NCBI GenBank assembly: GCA_029962745.1
Contig: CM057167.1
Location: forward strand, 24,714,642 to 24,778,641
DNA: 64,000 bases
From: Echinometra lucunter
Lineage: Eukaryota > Echinodermata > Echinoidea > Camarodonta > Echinometridae
Direction of reading: 5' to 3'
The position numbers and the translations under genes are program-made. Shown piece by piece: positions 23,076-34,460 of this stretch (position 1 is its first letter; each line of letters opens with the position of its first letter). Below the pieces are notes generated by a model. It was not told where the DNA came from. It saw only the letters and a list, made by a program, of their open reading frames with translations, and searched no databases.

Positions 23076-23107
23076 TGAGAGTGTGCGGACATATCCGCAC
23101 ACTCTCA
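23076..23107. repeat. Perfect 14-bp inverted repeat with 4-base loop
   Basis: TGAGAGTGTGCGGA (23076-23089), CATA, TCCGCACACTCTCA (23094-23107). It sits at the edge of a GT tract and may have arisen by a template switch during replication of that tract. Confidence 0.9.
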
Positions 23108-23990
23108 TATATAACTGATCACCCTTTTGATTTTTCACATTTTTTAGATGAAAAGGTACATCAATACATATAAATCACTGTAAACAAATCAATGTATATA
23201 TATGTCATTTTGTTTTCATAACATAATTTTATAAACTAGATATATATTCATTAATTAATGAGCAAAGAAAGTGAAGAAAGAAAGAAAGTACACCTTCTTT
23301 CACACACAAACTTAAACCCGCATACATACAAACATATCCGAGCACACTCAGAAGTCCTCTTCTCCTGTTGATCCTGTTGCAGTCCATGTTTAGAGGCTCA
23401 AGCCATGTAAGCGGATAGTGTATTATTCTTTGCTACAAAAACATTCTATTTTGATAAATGTCGGAATATTTAACCAAGATTTGACTGGTGATTACTTTAG
23501 AATTGCATTTCTGAAAATAAGATAATGCAGGCCGGATTCTTGTCATTTTCTATGCTTGCATATCATGCAGTTACATCACCCATTTAATTACTGGATCCAT
23601 GTGAGGAATAATTATCATATTAGTAACAAAACTAACTATAGCACATACTTCTGTATGGAAATCGTGTTCAGAAGTTTCTTAATATACAGGCCTAATCATA
23701 ATCTCTCAAGCACTTTGAAATATCAAAGGTAATATTGCCTGATTGTATCATCCATGGATTAGACCTGTGAGCCTACAACTTTTAAAGTTTACTACGTAAA
23801 TACCTCATTTGTCATAGGAATTTCTATGAATATTATATTGCAAAACACTGTATGGAGTGAGTTTTATGCATGGTAATCACATCAAAGTGTATCGCTCATA
23901 CTTCTGCTGCTAATCTGTATGTTTGGTTTCGTCAGTAGAGAGGAGTGAAATCAAAAAGTGTCAGGAATCGAATTAAGAATTTTTTTTATT
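23108..23990. other. No recognised feature
   Basis: AT-rich, nothing supported. Confidence 0.4.
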
Positions 23991-24235
23991 ATTCTTTCTT
24001 CTTCTTCTTCTTCTTCTTTTCGGGGTGCTTTCGTCTTAGAAGTTCATTCTGTCTTTGGGGATTGGGCTCTAGCGTCGGATAGGGGGCTGACTTCGGGCGT
24101 GGTATTTTTCTTATTCTTTTTCTTCTTTTCTTCTTCTTCATTTCTTCTTCTTAATCTTCTTTCTTCTTCTTCTTCTTCTTCTTCTTCTTCTTCTTCTTCT
24201 TCTTCTTCTGCTTTTCTCCTTCTTCTTCTCTTATT
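23991..24235. repeat. Two (TTC)n blocks
   Basis: TTC repeats at about 23997-24018 and 24105-24233, separated by about 85 bp of complex sequence. The plus frame (poly-Ser) and minus frame (poly-Glu) across it are repeat artefacts. Confidence 0.93.
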
Positions 24236-24704
24236 CGGTCCAAATCGTGGTAGAATCAAATTCAAAGAAGTTGGTAGAATATTATTTCCGTTATGGATTT
24301 CCATTCCTTGACGTGACATCTTAGAAGGAGTGTACACCACGGCTGAGCATTGTGAAAGCAGTTTCCCAAGTACTGCATTTTACTTTCGACATAACATCAG
24401 TGCTGATTAACTTGGAAGCCCCTAAAATTCATTTTATAATGATGAATAGAATACGCTTATCTCATGTGACAATGAAAACTGTGATATAATGTTCGAATGA
24501 TTCCTTTTGAATGGCCATCAGACAAATATAGTACCGTTGAACAGACTGGGATGTTGATGGGGCACATCGATGCACAGCTTAAATGCATGCAGAAGTTTAG
24601 CTTGATTCCGACAGGACTGAACCATTAACTCAAGTATACACGGAGCGAAACCCTTGATGACAGGTTGTAACAGAACTGCCAATATCGCTTGAAACCAAAG
24701 CGGG
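24236..24704. other. No recognised feature
   Basis: AT-rich, nothing supported. Confidence 0.4.
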
Positions 24705-24723
24705 TTTTTTTTTTTTTTTTTTT
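24705..24723. repeat. T19 homopolymer
   Basis: Run of about 19 T preceded by GCGGG. Confidence 0.85.
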
Positions 24724-24925
24724 ATAAAGTTACAATAAATAGAAGGATCATTGACCCCTGATTTTTTTTCTGCACAGACATGACAGACCGAAACATTCCA
24801 GTTCCTGCTCACATGCATGAAGTTATTCAACTCTTACAGCAAAAGATATTAACTAAACAATAGAAAGATGAAGATGTGTGAACCTGCATGTTGACGAAGA
24901 AATCGAATGCAAAAGAAACATTCCT

Positions 24926-25064
24926 GGGGAGCGTTTCATGAAGAGTTTTGTCAGTGAAAATCACCGACAAATGTTACAAGCTACTGAAAATCCTCGCATC
25001 TGATTGGCTGAAAGCAAATTAGTCATTGAAAATCACCGACAAAACTCTTCATGAAACGCTCCCC
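24926..25064. mobile_element. MITE, GGGGAGCGTTTCATGAAG termini, copy 2
   Basis: The terminal arms GGGGAGCGTTTCATGAAG and CTTCATGAAACGCTCCCC are exact reverse complements, continuing as AGTTTTGTCAGTGAAAATCA and GAAAATCACCGACAAAACT. The centre ATCCTCGCATCTGATTGGCT is shared almost exactly with copy 3 (44857). It is flanked by CCT and AGG, which extend the palindrome. Confidence 0.94.
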
Positions 25065-25896
25065 AGGAAATGGTCCCCAACCCCTACCCCTCCCTAATAG
25101 TTTTATGTTTGAGTCTCGAGGGTCGTCTAGCCTAAAATCGTCGTCATAACCATGATAACGTCCGCAAGTTCATAAGCCTTGGTAATCACAAAAAGGCATT
25201 CATGCTACACCGACATTAGCCCATCCCATACACATTATATATCGTCAAATTTCATTAGAGGTATAATGCACGACCTTATCATGCCTCTATTCGATCCGTG
25301 TTGTAAAAATGAGGATAGAAAACAACATCTCCATAAAACGATGGATGTTTATTAAATTACGAGAGCTGCGTCGCCACACAGTATTGAGTGAATCAGCCAT
25401 GTATGACACTGCATGAGCCCACAGACGCAAAGATGCAGACGATAAGTGTTTATGGGGCCATTTCTATGAAAGCATCTCTCATTTTGAAATATAATTGACT
25501 CGGTAAATTTTAATGGCGCTTACCTTGAAGGTTTATTCTGCACTTTGAATAAATGAGCAAATAGCGTAAAAAGTCTACGTTTAAAAAGATGTCGTAAACA
25601 CTTTCCTTGCTCTCTTACATGATATAGATCAAAACCACTTTCTGGATGCCCACTTTCACTCCGCTGTTCGCTCTGCACCATCCATTTCAAAACCAAAAAG
25701 TTAAAAAAAAAATAAAGAAACAGACAAAAGCACTCTTTAAAACTTTTCTTGCTCCATAAATATTAAAAGTTCTTTGTAGATGCGCGCATTCGTCCCGAGT
25801 GCCAAGTACCATCAAGAAAAAGTGAAAACTCTGACCACATGCCTATTGAAATATATTGATACTAATGGTGGCGAAAATCTTATTCTGTGTGGTAAG
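25065..25896. other. No recognised feature
   Basis: No repeat or coding structure recognised. Confidence 0.4.
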
Positions 25897-26106
25897 CAGG
25901 GGTGGCGCTACAGGGGGGGGGGGTAGGGGCCCCCCTATGATTTTTCAAGTGATAAAAAAAAAGAGAAAAAGAAGAAAAAAGAGGGGGAAGAAGAAAGAGG
26001 AGTATCCGGAAAAGAGGGCCGGGTCATGCAACCATATCATACCCCTGTTTGTTCATTTAAAATCTAATTAAATTCACCTGTTTGTCATCATGCCCCCCCC
26101 CCCTCC
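25897..26106. mobile_element. Possible hAT-type element, left end clear only
   Basis: CAGGGGTGGCGCTACAGG at 25897 followed by a G10 tract is typical of hAT-like left termini and resembles the better-supported 12399 element. A C11 tract near 26094-26104 may be the right side. A matching right terminus and 8-bp duplication were not found. An A/G-rich block lies between. Confidence 0.35.
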
Positions 26107-26739
26107 ATCATTAGGATCTATTAGGATCTATTTGTCTCAGTATGTAGGCTTTCTTCATTAATTGTATAGGTCGTTGAGGGTGACCGGGCTCGGGTTATTC
26201 TGTTGAGGGTGCTTACAAGTCTCAGTTGTGCATATTACGGTCGATAGTAATCAGATTTTTTATTACTACCTCAAAAATCCTCAGATATACTGACGGCTAT
26301 TTTACAGATTTAAACGCCTGTTTTAATGTTACAATTGAATAAGGTTTTCAGGTGATTTACAGTGTTTGATGTAACTCATATATAGTAACAACCAAGAGGA
26401 AATGATGTTTAACTTTTTAATCCAAATATATCTATTTTCTTGTATACAAAAAAAGTATGAGACAGAGTGTGAAAAAGTTTGGCAAGTGATTGCGTAAGCA
26501 ATGCACAGTGCCGTCGGTGTCCGCTGGCTTCGCCCTTTCACTGTTCTGCGAAGAGCAATGGATTTGGTTCACCAATCCCATTGTTCTAGTTGAATGGTGT
26601 GGTGGTGGGCTCGGTGATTTCTGGCTGACGCTGTGCATTGAATTTGACTGCTCGCTCATCCTTTGACTCACTCTTACTTCATGTCACCTGTTCTTGGTTT
26701 GTTGTTTTATTCATCTCCCCCACCTCCAGTGTAATTTTA
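26107..26739. other. Unannotated; possibly upstream part of the LINE fragment that follows
   Basis: The sequence GGTGGTGGGCTCGGTG (26599-26614) lies shortly before the LINE 3' end. I could not recognise reverse transcriptase motifs in any frame. Confidence 0.3.
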
Positions 26740-26950
26740 TCTTTTTTGGTTCACATTTCTCACGTTTTATGTCGAGTCGCAATAGTTTACTTTTTATATA
26801 CATGTACATTAGTTTCAAGTTTAATGTTTTTAAAACTAGTTTCTGTTCATCATGAATATTTCTTTGTAAAACCTGTAAATTGTACACAATTCAGCCTTTT
26901 GGCTGCGAAATGCAATATTACCAAACCTTTTCAATTCAATTCAATTCAAA
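26740..26950 (+). mobile_element. Probable LINE 3' end (CR1/L2-like), plus strand
   Basis: A T-rich 3' UTR-like stretch leads to a small hairpin CAGCCTTTTGGCTG (26892-26905), then CGAAATGCAATATTACCAAA and a tail of four TTCAA units (26930-26950). A hairpin followed by a short tandem repeat in place of poly-A is the usual 3' structure of CR1/L2-type LINEs. GCGAAATGCAATATTA is a phrase I associate with such ends in marine invertebrates. No reverse transcriptase frame remains. Confidence 0.5.
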
Positions 26951-27690
26951 TACCCTGGAGCTGCCCCTGGTGATAAGACAATAAATTCCACATAATTTTC
27001 ACTGTGGAATGCATAGGACGAAGGATAAAGTTTACATTAAATGCAATGAGGAGGAGCCAGAGTCCCTACTTGAGGCATTATGATGCCAGCAATTGCCGGG
27101 TTGTCTAATTGTTTTCGAAATTGCTTAATCGAACCATCTATTACGAATATCGTTCCAGAATAAAAGGCGCACGAAACCCAAGTAGAGAATTAGTTTTGAC
27201 AGTTTCTTTTATGTATCGGGATCCCCCTCCCCCCCCCCCCCCCCCTCCGCGGAATCAAATTTCTCATTTTGGATGAGGAGGAAACAGACTTGAGCGTTTT
27301 ATTTCCATTCAAAATGTTTCCAAAAGTTGAAAACCATCGCAGCAAGCAATTTCCTCTCCATGGTTTGTCCTCCTTTTTTCTAAGGTTATTCATTTCTTCT
27401 CGAGTTCTCTCCACAAGGGGTGTGTATCCCATTTCTGTAATCATGACAGAGCCATTCAGAATCAGAATGTACAATGAGGAAACTTTCCTGCGGTTGTTTC
27501 TATTACGAAGAAGATGAGAATTCACTTGCCTTCAAGAATAAAAGGAAGAGCATGTTCCTGATTTTCTTTGTGGCATTTTGACTGTCAGATTATGAGCAGA
27601 AAAAAAGATGGCCTGTACTGTCAACCTAACCTCAGAGTAGAAAATCTGTGGTACAGGAATGCCTTATATTTATTCCATATGAAACTAAAT
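26951..27690. other. No recognised gene; one C tract
   Basis: C-rich tract at 27223-27246. Frames at 27190-27525 and 27269-27517 overlap on opposite strands and have no recognisable motif. Confidence 0.4.
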
Positions 27691-27920
27691 GAGATGATTT
27701 GGTCAAGTGGACAAGATAAGTATCCGGACTTACAGTCACGAGGTACGGGGTTCAAATCCCTGCAGCACAAGTAATGTTCTATGGCAAAACATTAACCTAC
27801 CTTTTCCATACTCTGCCCAGGTGCAGTAAGTGGGTACCTGGAAGGATTTATTCTTCTAATGCACTCATTGCTAAGGTCCATGGCAGTGGTTGCTGCGCTG
27901 AAACAAGGGCAATTATGAGT
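27691..27920 (+). mobile_element. tRNA-derived SINE, plus strand
   Basis: The head has the A-box-like TTTGGTCAAGTGGACAAG and B box GGGTTCAAATCCC (about 27748-27760). The body has CCCAGGTGCAGTAAGTGGG and TGGGTACCTGG (27831-27841), as in the SINEs at 623 and 33583. It runs directly into the foldback element at 27921. Confidence 0.78.
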
Positions 27921-28739
27921 GCTACACTCTTAGGAAAAATGGAGCTGGTTAGAACCTTTTCCTGTCCCAGATCTGAAGCCTTTAAAAGTTATTCAAAGAA
28001 CCATTACTAGCCTATAAAGGTTCTCTTAAGGCAGTGCTTCTCAACCTTTTTTACTACAAGGCCCACTTTGGCTACTAACAATTTTTTGAGGCCCACCTTC
28101 ATTCTTAATGATATTTTGAGGCCCACTTCACAGAATCTCAATGAGAAAAAAATCCATAAAACATGAAAAAAGAAAATAGAGGACGAATTTTGTGGTAATT
28201 ATCTGAACCACTACAGTACCTACATTACAATAAAAAATCCAACCTACATGTATGGTTTGCAATAGATTAGTAGCCAACGGAACTGTGTAGATTGTAGGTT
28301 GTACTCCGTCTACTTGCAATGAATGAAAGATTGATACGATTACCCCCTCCCCCCAATTGTACAGAAATCTTCTAAATTTTAGCACATTGCATTGACAATA
28401 ATTAACAACTGTTGATGTTATTTCAATATGTTTGATAAATTCAGTTCAATTTGATGTTAACAGTAAAGCTGAATTCAAGAATTTTTTTTCCAAAATATTT
28501 TGGAATGACCTCGCGGCCCACCTGAGAAAGCTTCGCGGCCCACCAGTGGGCCGCGGACCACCGGTTGAGAAGCGCTGTCTTAAGGGTTCTAGAGGGGTCT
28601 TTAGAGTCATTATTGGTTGTACAGGAACCTTTCGGGGTTCTTGAGAATATAAAGAACCCTTTATGAAACCCATTTTCTGTAGGATTCTAATACGGGACAA
28701 AAAGTGGTTCTAACTGGCACATTTTTCTAAGATTGTAGG
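27921..28739. mobile_element. Foldback MITE split by a hAT insertion
   Basis: The left arm CTACACTCTTAGGAAAAATG (27922 onward) and right arm CATTTTTCTAAGATTGTAGG (to 28739) are inverted repeats. Pairing continues through GCTGGTTAGAACC on the left and GGTTCTAACTGGC on the right, then GGGACA/TGTCCC. Removing 28032-28585 restores a roughly 265-bp element rich in AAGAACC/GGTTCTT motifs. It must therefore predate the hAT insertion. The ACTCTTAG-type terminus resembles the element at 60260. Confidence 0.82.
28032..28577. mobile_element. Non-autonomous hAT element, 546 bp, perfect 8-bp duplication
   Basis: The termini are CAGTGCTTCTCAACC and GGTTGAGAAGCGCTG (reverse complement CAGCGCTTCTCAACC, one mismatch in 15). 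It is flanked by TCTTAAGG at 28024-28031 and 28578-28585. Subterminal regions carry repeated GGCCCACC-like motifs (AAGGCCCAC, AGGCCCACC, GCGGCCCACC) and CCGCGGACCACCGG. The CAGNGNTTCTCAACC terminus with an 8-bp duplication is the signature of a widespread hAT group in animals. The interior is AT-rich and encodes no transposase. Confidence 0.95.
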
Positions 28740-29340
28740 CCCTTCGGGAAAATAATAGGCCTACGTAGTCCCGATAAGACTACTCTTAGTAACCAAAACT
28801 AGTCGTATCGTTATCTTCATTACAATCAAAATATTAATGGTTTTGTATTTCATCTACGTAATGTTCATATATTATCAAGATGCGTGAATTAGTGGACTCT
28901 GAATATCTCTGCACACCATTCCTGAAACGTAGACTAGGAATATACCTAAATTACCAGCAGAACAATGTCCTTACCGGCCTTAAACCGGTCAGCCATTACC
29001 ACGACCACTACTCTGTACGCCGTTCTATTACTACTGCCACCGTTTGATCAAATGATTTCACTCGAAACAAAATCCTTATGGAAAAATATGCACTTTCACG
29101 ATTTTTTACGCAACAAATTGCAAGTTTATTTGAACCGTGTCTCCGTTCTTTTTGGTTTGAATCGATTTCTGTACCGGATGTTTATTAAGCAATGGACCTT
29201 TAGATTGAGTTAGAATTCTAATGCAATGCTGTATTTGCATATGATGGACAAACTTGTATAAAAGACCATCATCGATCGTGAGAGAGCAAACGAAATAGAG
29301 AAAATGAATGGTGCTAGAGAATCGACCGAAACAGTACAAA
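28740..29340. other. No recognised feature
   Basis: No repeat termini seen. The frame 28965-29213 has no recognisable motif. Confidence 0.4.
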
Positions 29341-29356
29341 GGGGGGGGGGGGGGGT
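29341..29356. repeat. G16 homopolymer
   Basis: Run of 16 G, followed by AAGAAAGGGAAGGAGGGG. Confidence 0.9.
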
Positions 29357-29395
29357 TAAGAAAGGGAAGGAGGGGAGAGTAGGCCTAGGGCAAGA

Positions 29396-29875
29396 TTGAG
29401 AAGAGAGAGAGGGAGAGAGAGAGGGAGAGGGAGAGAGAGAGACAGAGACAGAGAGGAGTGAAAGATTAAGAAGGCCAAAGAGGAAAAAAATACAACCAAT
29501 TTTTTACTTGGAGCTGAAGCATAGAGCATGTTATAGACAAAGTGGAGTGAGTGAGAGAGGAGGAGAAAGGTTGAGAGAGAATGCAGAAAGGGGAAAGACT
29601 GTGATGGGGAAAAATCGAGACAGTCGGTCAGAGAAAGAGATAGACAGCGGGTTAGACGAAATAAAAGAGCAAATAGATATGGTCCAGACAAATTTTTAAA
29701 AAAGACTTATTATGCTGAGTGTGTATGTATGTGTGTGAGAAAGAGAAAGAGAGAAAGTGAGAGAGAACGAGAAAGAAGATGTGAAGGGAGAAAGGTGAAG
29801 AAGAGTGAGAAAGACGTATGGAGAGAAACAGAAAGTACAAGAGGGAAGTTTAGGAAAGCGATTAGATAAAGAGAG
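29396..29875. repeat. GA-rich low-complexity region
   Basis: GAGA-rich tracts at 29396-29460, about 29550-29650 and 29735-29875, with non-repeat sequence between. Purines dominate the plus strand. Frames here are compositional artefacts. Confidence 0.85.
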
Positions 29876-32035
29876 GGAAGCTATAAAGGATCAAACACGA
29901 TGGATACGTTGAGAGATCGAGGTATAGCATGCAAACATTGAAAGCATCAGGTCCTATGAGACATCCTTGGAGTACACCCTTGATCGTTTGCATTGCTCTC
30001 CATCTCCAAACTCAATCATCTAGAGAAAACATCTTACTTCAAGCACATCCTACAAGTACCTTGACCTATATCATTATGCAAAGTTAACTCTTTGAGCACC
30101 TCACGCAGAACGCCGTCTCTTTTTTATACATTGGCCGCTTGTGCTTCTCATAGCAATGGCACTTAGTATCGAAAAACCGTTTTGTAATGCAATATTCCTC
30201 TTTTTTCGAAGTTTGACATGAACCAGTTATACTGCATAACAATAACGAGAATAAAATCATTTGCTTTAGTTTGGAAAAAAAAAACTTTGACCGTTTTCTA
30301 AGAAACATTTGCTTCAAATTAAGCAGTTCAACAAAATGTCAAGCTGAAGATTCCGTTTTCCGATCAGAGAGCAGTTCAAGTGGGGTTTTCCCCTCTCTGC
30401 AATGTCTCCATTATTACACCGCACCAATCAATTTCTTTTAAGTGGTAATGAATAATACAGCAGCAAAATGCTTAAAGACAAAGGGAGTGGACAAAGAAGA
30501 TATAAAATATTCAAATTTGTTTCGATGGCAAATTAAACCACCTTCCTTTTCTACGGGTGCAATTAGCTAATCTTAACCCAAGTTTCGGAAAATATAACGC
30601 TATTTAAAACGTTCTCTTCATGTGGTATCTCCTTCACTGACCTAAATTTAAGAGGAATTGTTTAGATTTCCGTTGTAATTTAGGGATTTTAAGAATTACT
30701 ACTGCAATATTGAACAGTGTAAATGAATCAACACGCAACCACACAGGTATTCTGCGGTCACGATGACCACCTGAAATGAAAATTTGTAAACTCTCCAAAA
30801 TGTCAAAAGGCTTGTAAAATGACAGGGCGAACCTCCCCCTGATTGATTGTGTACCGCGTGATGGGTCAGTGGAAGACTAAAATTCAATCTTTCAAGATGT
30901 GCCTCATTGACAACACGAACTGATTCCCAAAAGAAATAATCAGGCCACAGTCTCCAGCCCTGCACAAATAGAGAACTTGATTGGATGGATGAAATTATTA
31001 GCGATGCACTACTAGTAAAGGATTTTGCTTTACTTCAAAAAAGAATGAGAAGAAGAAAAAAAAAGGAAGATATGGCTTGCAAGAGGAGAAGGACAAATCG
31101 GAAATCTTGAAGAAATAGAAGACTGAAGGCGGTGTATTGCTACAAAGCACGAGAGTAAGAAGCCGTCAGTCTTGAGGGCCAGCAGGTCTCGCGGGCTATC
31201 GGTCAATTTGGCGGCAGCCGATTAGAGCATTTAAATTGACATAGTTGATGAAGTTCTAGTTATCTAGCTCTATCAGCTCGAATGTTGATACAAATTTGTT
31301 TAGACATAATATGTTTTGTTTATCAAGTAAGGCCTACATGGTGAGTATCGGGAATATCCGAATGTGCATCTCCATACCCAGTTGCTTAACGGATTGAATT
31401 TCACATTTCAGGAAACATACGAGAAAAGGTACCTGTATTTACAGATTTTATAACTAAAGAAACGGTTTACGGATAAGACACAGTGGTTCTGCAGAAACTG
31501 TGATGAGCATCACTTAAGAAATAAAAAGCATCAAACACTTAATAAATTTTTCAAAATATCCTAGCAACTTGAATACTGTATAATTGTCAGAGTTAATTCC
31601 ACAGTACTATTGGAAGTAGTGGGAAAACAATCCAGAAGTGAACAAATCAAGGTGAATCATATTTTGTTGTATGCAGGCGCGATGGTCGGCTATACAGCAA
31701 TGGTCTCGTAGCCATGAGATATCTGGTGCGAAATCAAGTCGATGCGCTCGTGTCCTGTGAATTAATCCTCATTTTAATACTAATTTCTCGGGGAGGACTT
31801 GAAGACATCGGACCCCTGGTTCCCGGGTTCTTGATTTTTTTTTTTTTTTTTTAATCATTGGGTCAGAATATTCTGCAATTACGCCGCGGGCCGCCATGTA
31901 TTACTTGCACATAATACAATTAGCGTATAGTTTCCAGATCAAATATCAACAAATATGATCACGATATCACAGTGATAAAACTTAAATTCAGTGAAAATAT
32001 AATTTAAGCACTGATGAAAATCTAGATATTATGAT
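29876..32035. other. No recognised gene
   Basis: Long AT-rich stretch. A T18 run lies at about 31835-31852. The frames 30084-30317 and 30699-30965 have no recognisable domain. Confidence 0.4.
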
Positions 32036-32126
32036 ATAGATCGATAGATAGATAAATTTTATTTTCACACGGTAAAAAACCCAAGCAGATACAAAGCCTG
32101 ATTTACATTGGGGCAGTGCCATTAAC
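32036..32126 (-). mobile_element. Possible retroelement 3' end, minus strand, cut by the gap
   Basis: On the minus strand the sequence ends CCGTGTGAAAATAAAATTTA followed by TCTATCTATCGATC. An AATAAA-like signal running into a short tandem tail suggests a LINE 3' end. The rest would lie in or beyond the gap. Confidence 0.35.
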
Positions 32127-32626
32127 NNNNNNNNNNNNNNNNNNNNNNNNNNNNNNNNNNNNNNNNNNNNNNNNNNNNNNNNNNNNNNNNNNNNNNNNNN
32201 NNNNNNNNNNNNNNNNNNNNNNNNNNNNNNNNNNNNNNNNNNNNNNNNNNNNNNNNNNNNNNNNNNNNNNNNNNNNNNNNNNNNNNNNNNNNNNNNNNNN
32301 NNNNNNNNNNNNNNNNNNNNNNNNNNNNNNNNNNNNNNNNNNNNNNNNNNNNNNNNNNNNNNNNNNNNNNNNNNNNNNNNNNNNNNNNNNNNNNNNNNNN
32401 NNNNNNNNNNNNNNNNNNNNNNNNNNNNNNNNNNNNNNNNNNNNNNNNNNNNNNNNNNNNNNNNNNNNNNNNNNNNNNNNNNNNNNNNNNNNNNNNNNNN
32501 NNNNNNNNNNNNNNNNNNNNNNNNNNNNNNNNNNNNNNNNNNNNNNNNNNNNNNNNNNNNNNNNNNNNNNNNNNNNNNNNNNNNNNNNNNNNNNNNNNNN
32601 NNNNNNNNNNNNNNNNNNNNNNNNNN
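32127..32626. other. Assembly gap (500 N)
   Basis: Exactly 500 N. The size may be a placeholder. The long X-filled frames across it have no meaning. Confidence 0.99.
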
Positions 32627-33002
32627 ACAAATATACAGACTAAAAGGCACGCATTAAAAATAAATGAATCACATCGGGAAAATTATTATATACAGGTGAT
32701 GAAAAAGACTGAAAGTGGGTTTAAAGCATACAGTGTAATTAAAAAACAAATAATATATAAGCATACGCATGCATAAAGAAAATCCTAATCACAATTAAAT
32801 ACGTGTAATAAAATATATAAATACGGATAATGCAAAATAATACATAAAATGCTAAAACATATAATGCTCAAACCCAAAATGAACACATTATTATATCCAC
32901 TCATATATATGAAAATTACAAAGAGACAGAGACCGGTTTTAAGACATGAAAGGAGAGAGAAAGAGAGAGTTAGAGAGGGAGAGGTTGAAAACCAGAGATA
33001 GA
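32627..33002. other. AT-rich sequence after the gap
   Basis: May continue the element entering the gap. No recognisable frame. Confidence 0.35.
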
Positions 33003-33043
33003 AGAGAGAGAGAGAGAGAGAGAGAGAGATGGGGGGGGGGGGG
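33003..33043. repeat. (GA)13 then G13
   Basis: Dinucleotide GA tract at 33003-33028, then AT, then 13 G (33031-33043). Confidence 0.93.
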
Positions 33044-33582
33044 TGATTACCAGTGGTTTCGGTCATCCATAACAAGGTGTATTAGAAAAACATGATTTTG
33101 TCCTTAATCCGATCAACAGATACTATTTTTAGTATATTCTCTTCTGAGAACACTTTGTCGGCAGAATTTCATTAGAAGGTAAATGTTATGTTAAGCAGAC
33201 ATGCATTTCGTTACTCTTGATCAAAACCGGTAAAATGTCATAGTCGAAATGCTCTGTTCCATGTGTGCATACGTGAATTGAATATTATACACAGATTTTC
33301 CTCTGACCGTCCGAACTGGATTGGATTTTAAATTTTATGAGAACAGATTCGCCCCGAAGATGGACTAGTGGGTCATTGCCTGTGATCGTTATCATGATCT
33401 AACCGATGAGATTCTCCCAACAAGCGTTGTTTTTAGGGTAGGAAAACAAGGACAAATTGCTTGATTGAGTATAGTCATAACGCTCTAAACCAGGCTCCAG
33501 GCTTTCCGCATCTTTTCTTAATCCCTTCCCTGTCTTTCGCTTCTCCTCCATCTGTTCTATTTTCATTTGTTTTACATGTGTG
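33044..33582. other. No recognised feature
   Basis: Nothing supported. Confidence 0.4.
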
Positions 33583-33810
33583 AGAGCATTGTGGCACAGT
33601 AGTGAAGGCTTTTGTCCTGTGTTCGATCCTCGCCCGGTGTTTACATCTTGGACAAGGTGTTTTGCTCACATGTATCCTTCTCGACCTAGGTGTACTAAAT
33701 GGGTACCTGGCACTGATGGGGTAATAATAATTGCAGGGCCGCAGAAAGAAAGAGTAGTATAATACTGATGTGGCTACCATCGGTAAATAAAACCCAATTA
33801 TTATCATAAT
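33583..33810 (+). mobile_element. tRNA-derived SINE, plus strand
   Basis: The head has an A-box-like GTGGCACAGTAGTGAAGG and B box GTGTTCGATCCTC (about 33619-33631). The body contains GACCTAGGTGTACTAAATGG and TGGGTACCTGG (33700-33710), then GGGTAATAATAATTGCAGGG. The tail near 33798-33810 is AATTATTATCATAAT. Confidence 0.78.
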
Positions 33811-33847
33811 GTATATCAATGTCATATCTTCCCCGCAAGTTTGTATC

Positions 33848-34460
33848 TCTCTCTCTCTCTGTCTCTGTCTCTGTCTCCTTCTCCCTTGTGGAAATTCAAA
33901 ATTTCTCTGTAAAATTCATCTCATTATTTAGATGATATAAAATCTTTAATACCGTTTTCATTCCGTTCTTATATATAAAAAAATGATGTGGTTCGAAATA
34001 AAGTCCTTCTCTTTCTACGCTCTATCCCCTCTCTCTCTCTCCATTGTTGCAGTCCAATATTTCTACATTAACAGTTTACTTCATTCTGCGGATATCAACT
34101 TGAAAATCTGTAGTATTCTTGCCAATCTAATCATTTTTTCAACCTTGTCGACACTCCTCGACACAAATCTGTTCTTCTCTCTCTCTCTCCCTCCCCCCTC
34201 TCTTCTCTCTCTCTCTCTCTCTCTCTTGCACTTCCTCTCTCTCCTGTCAACTCTCCCGATATTGCCCCTCTCTGCCTTCTTTATATTTTTCTACTTGCCT
34301 TTTATTCGTTCCTTTCCTCTCTCGATCTGTCTCTCCTCTCCTCTTTCTTCCCTCTCTTCTTCTTCTTTCTTTCCCTTCAGATCTCTTAGCTCCACTTTCT
34401 GTCTTTCTCTTTTTAATCTCATTCTGCTTACCTTTTCTTTCTCTTGTAAGATCTCTCTGT
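33848..34460. repeat. CT-rich low-complexity region
   Basis: CT tracts at 33848-33878, 34030-34043, 34178-34226 and a CT-rich stretch to about 34460. The 184-codon frame 33983-34537 is Leu/Ser/Phe-rich because of this composition and is not considered a gene. Confidence 0.8.

Noticed and set aside
24044..24340. Poly-Glu/Arg frame on the minus strand
   Set aside because: Direct translation of a TTC/GAA microsatellite.
25451..25480. GGGGCCATTTCTATGAAAG looks like a GGGGCC-type MITE terminus
   Set aside because: No inverted partner within several hundred bases.
30865..30885. TGGAAGACTA resembles the start of miR-7
   Set aside because: Only about ten bases match and there is no hairpin partner.
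31250..31275. AGTTATCTAGCTCTATCAG resembles the miR-9 mature sequence
   Set aside because: The 5' seed part of the microRNA is absent and no complementary arm is present downstream, so no hairpin forms.
31675..31800. Possible SINE head (GCGCGATGGTCGGCTATACA and GTGCGAAATCAAGTC)
   Set aside because: The B box is too degraded and no body motif or tail supports it.
31988..32650. Open frames of 175-220 codons
   Set aside because: They consist almost entirely of unknown bases in the assembly gap.
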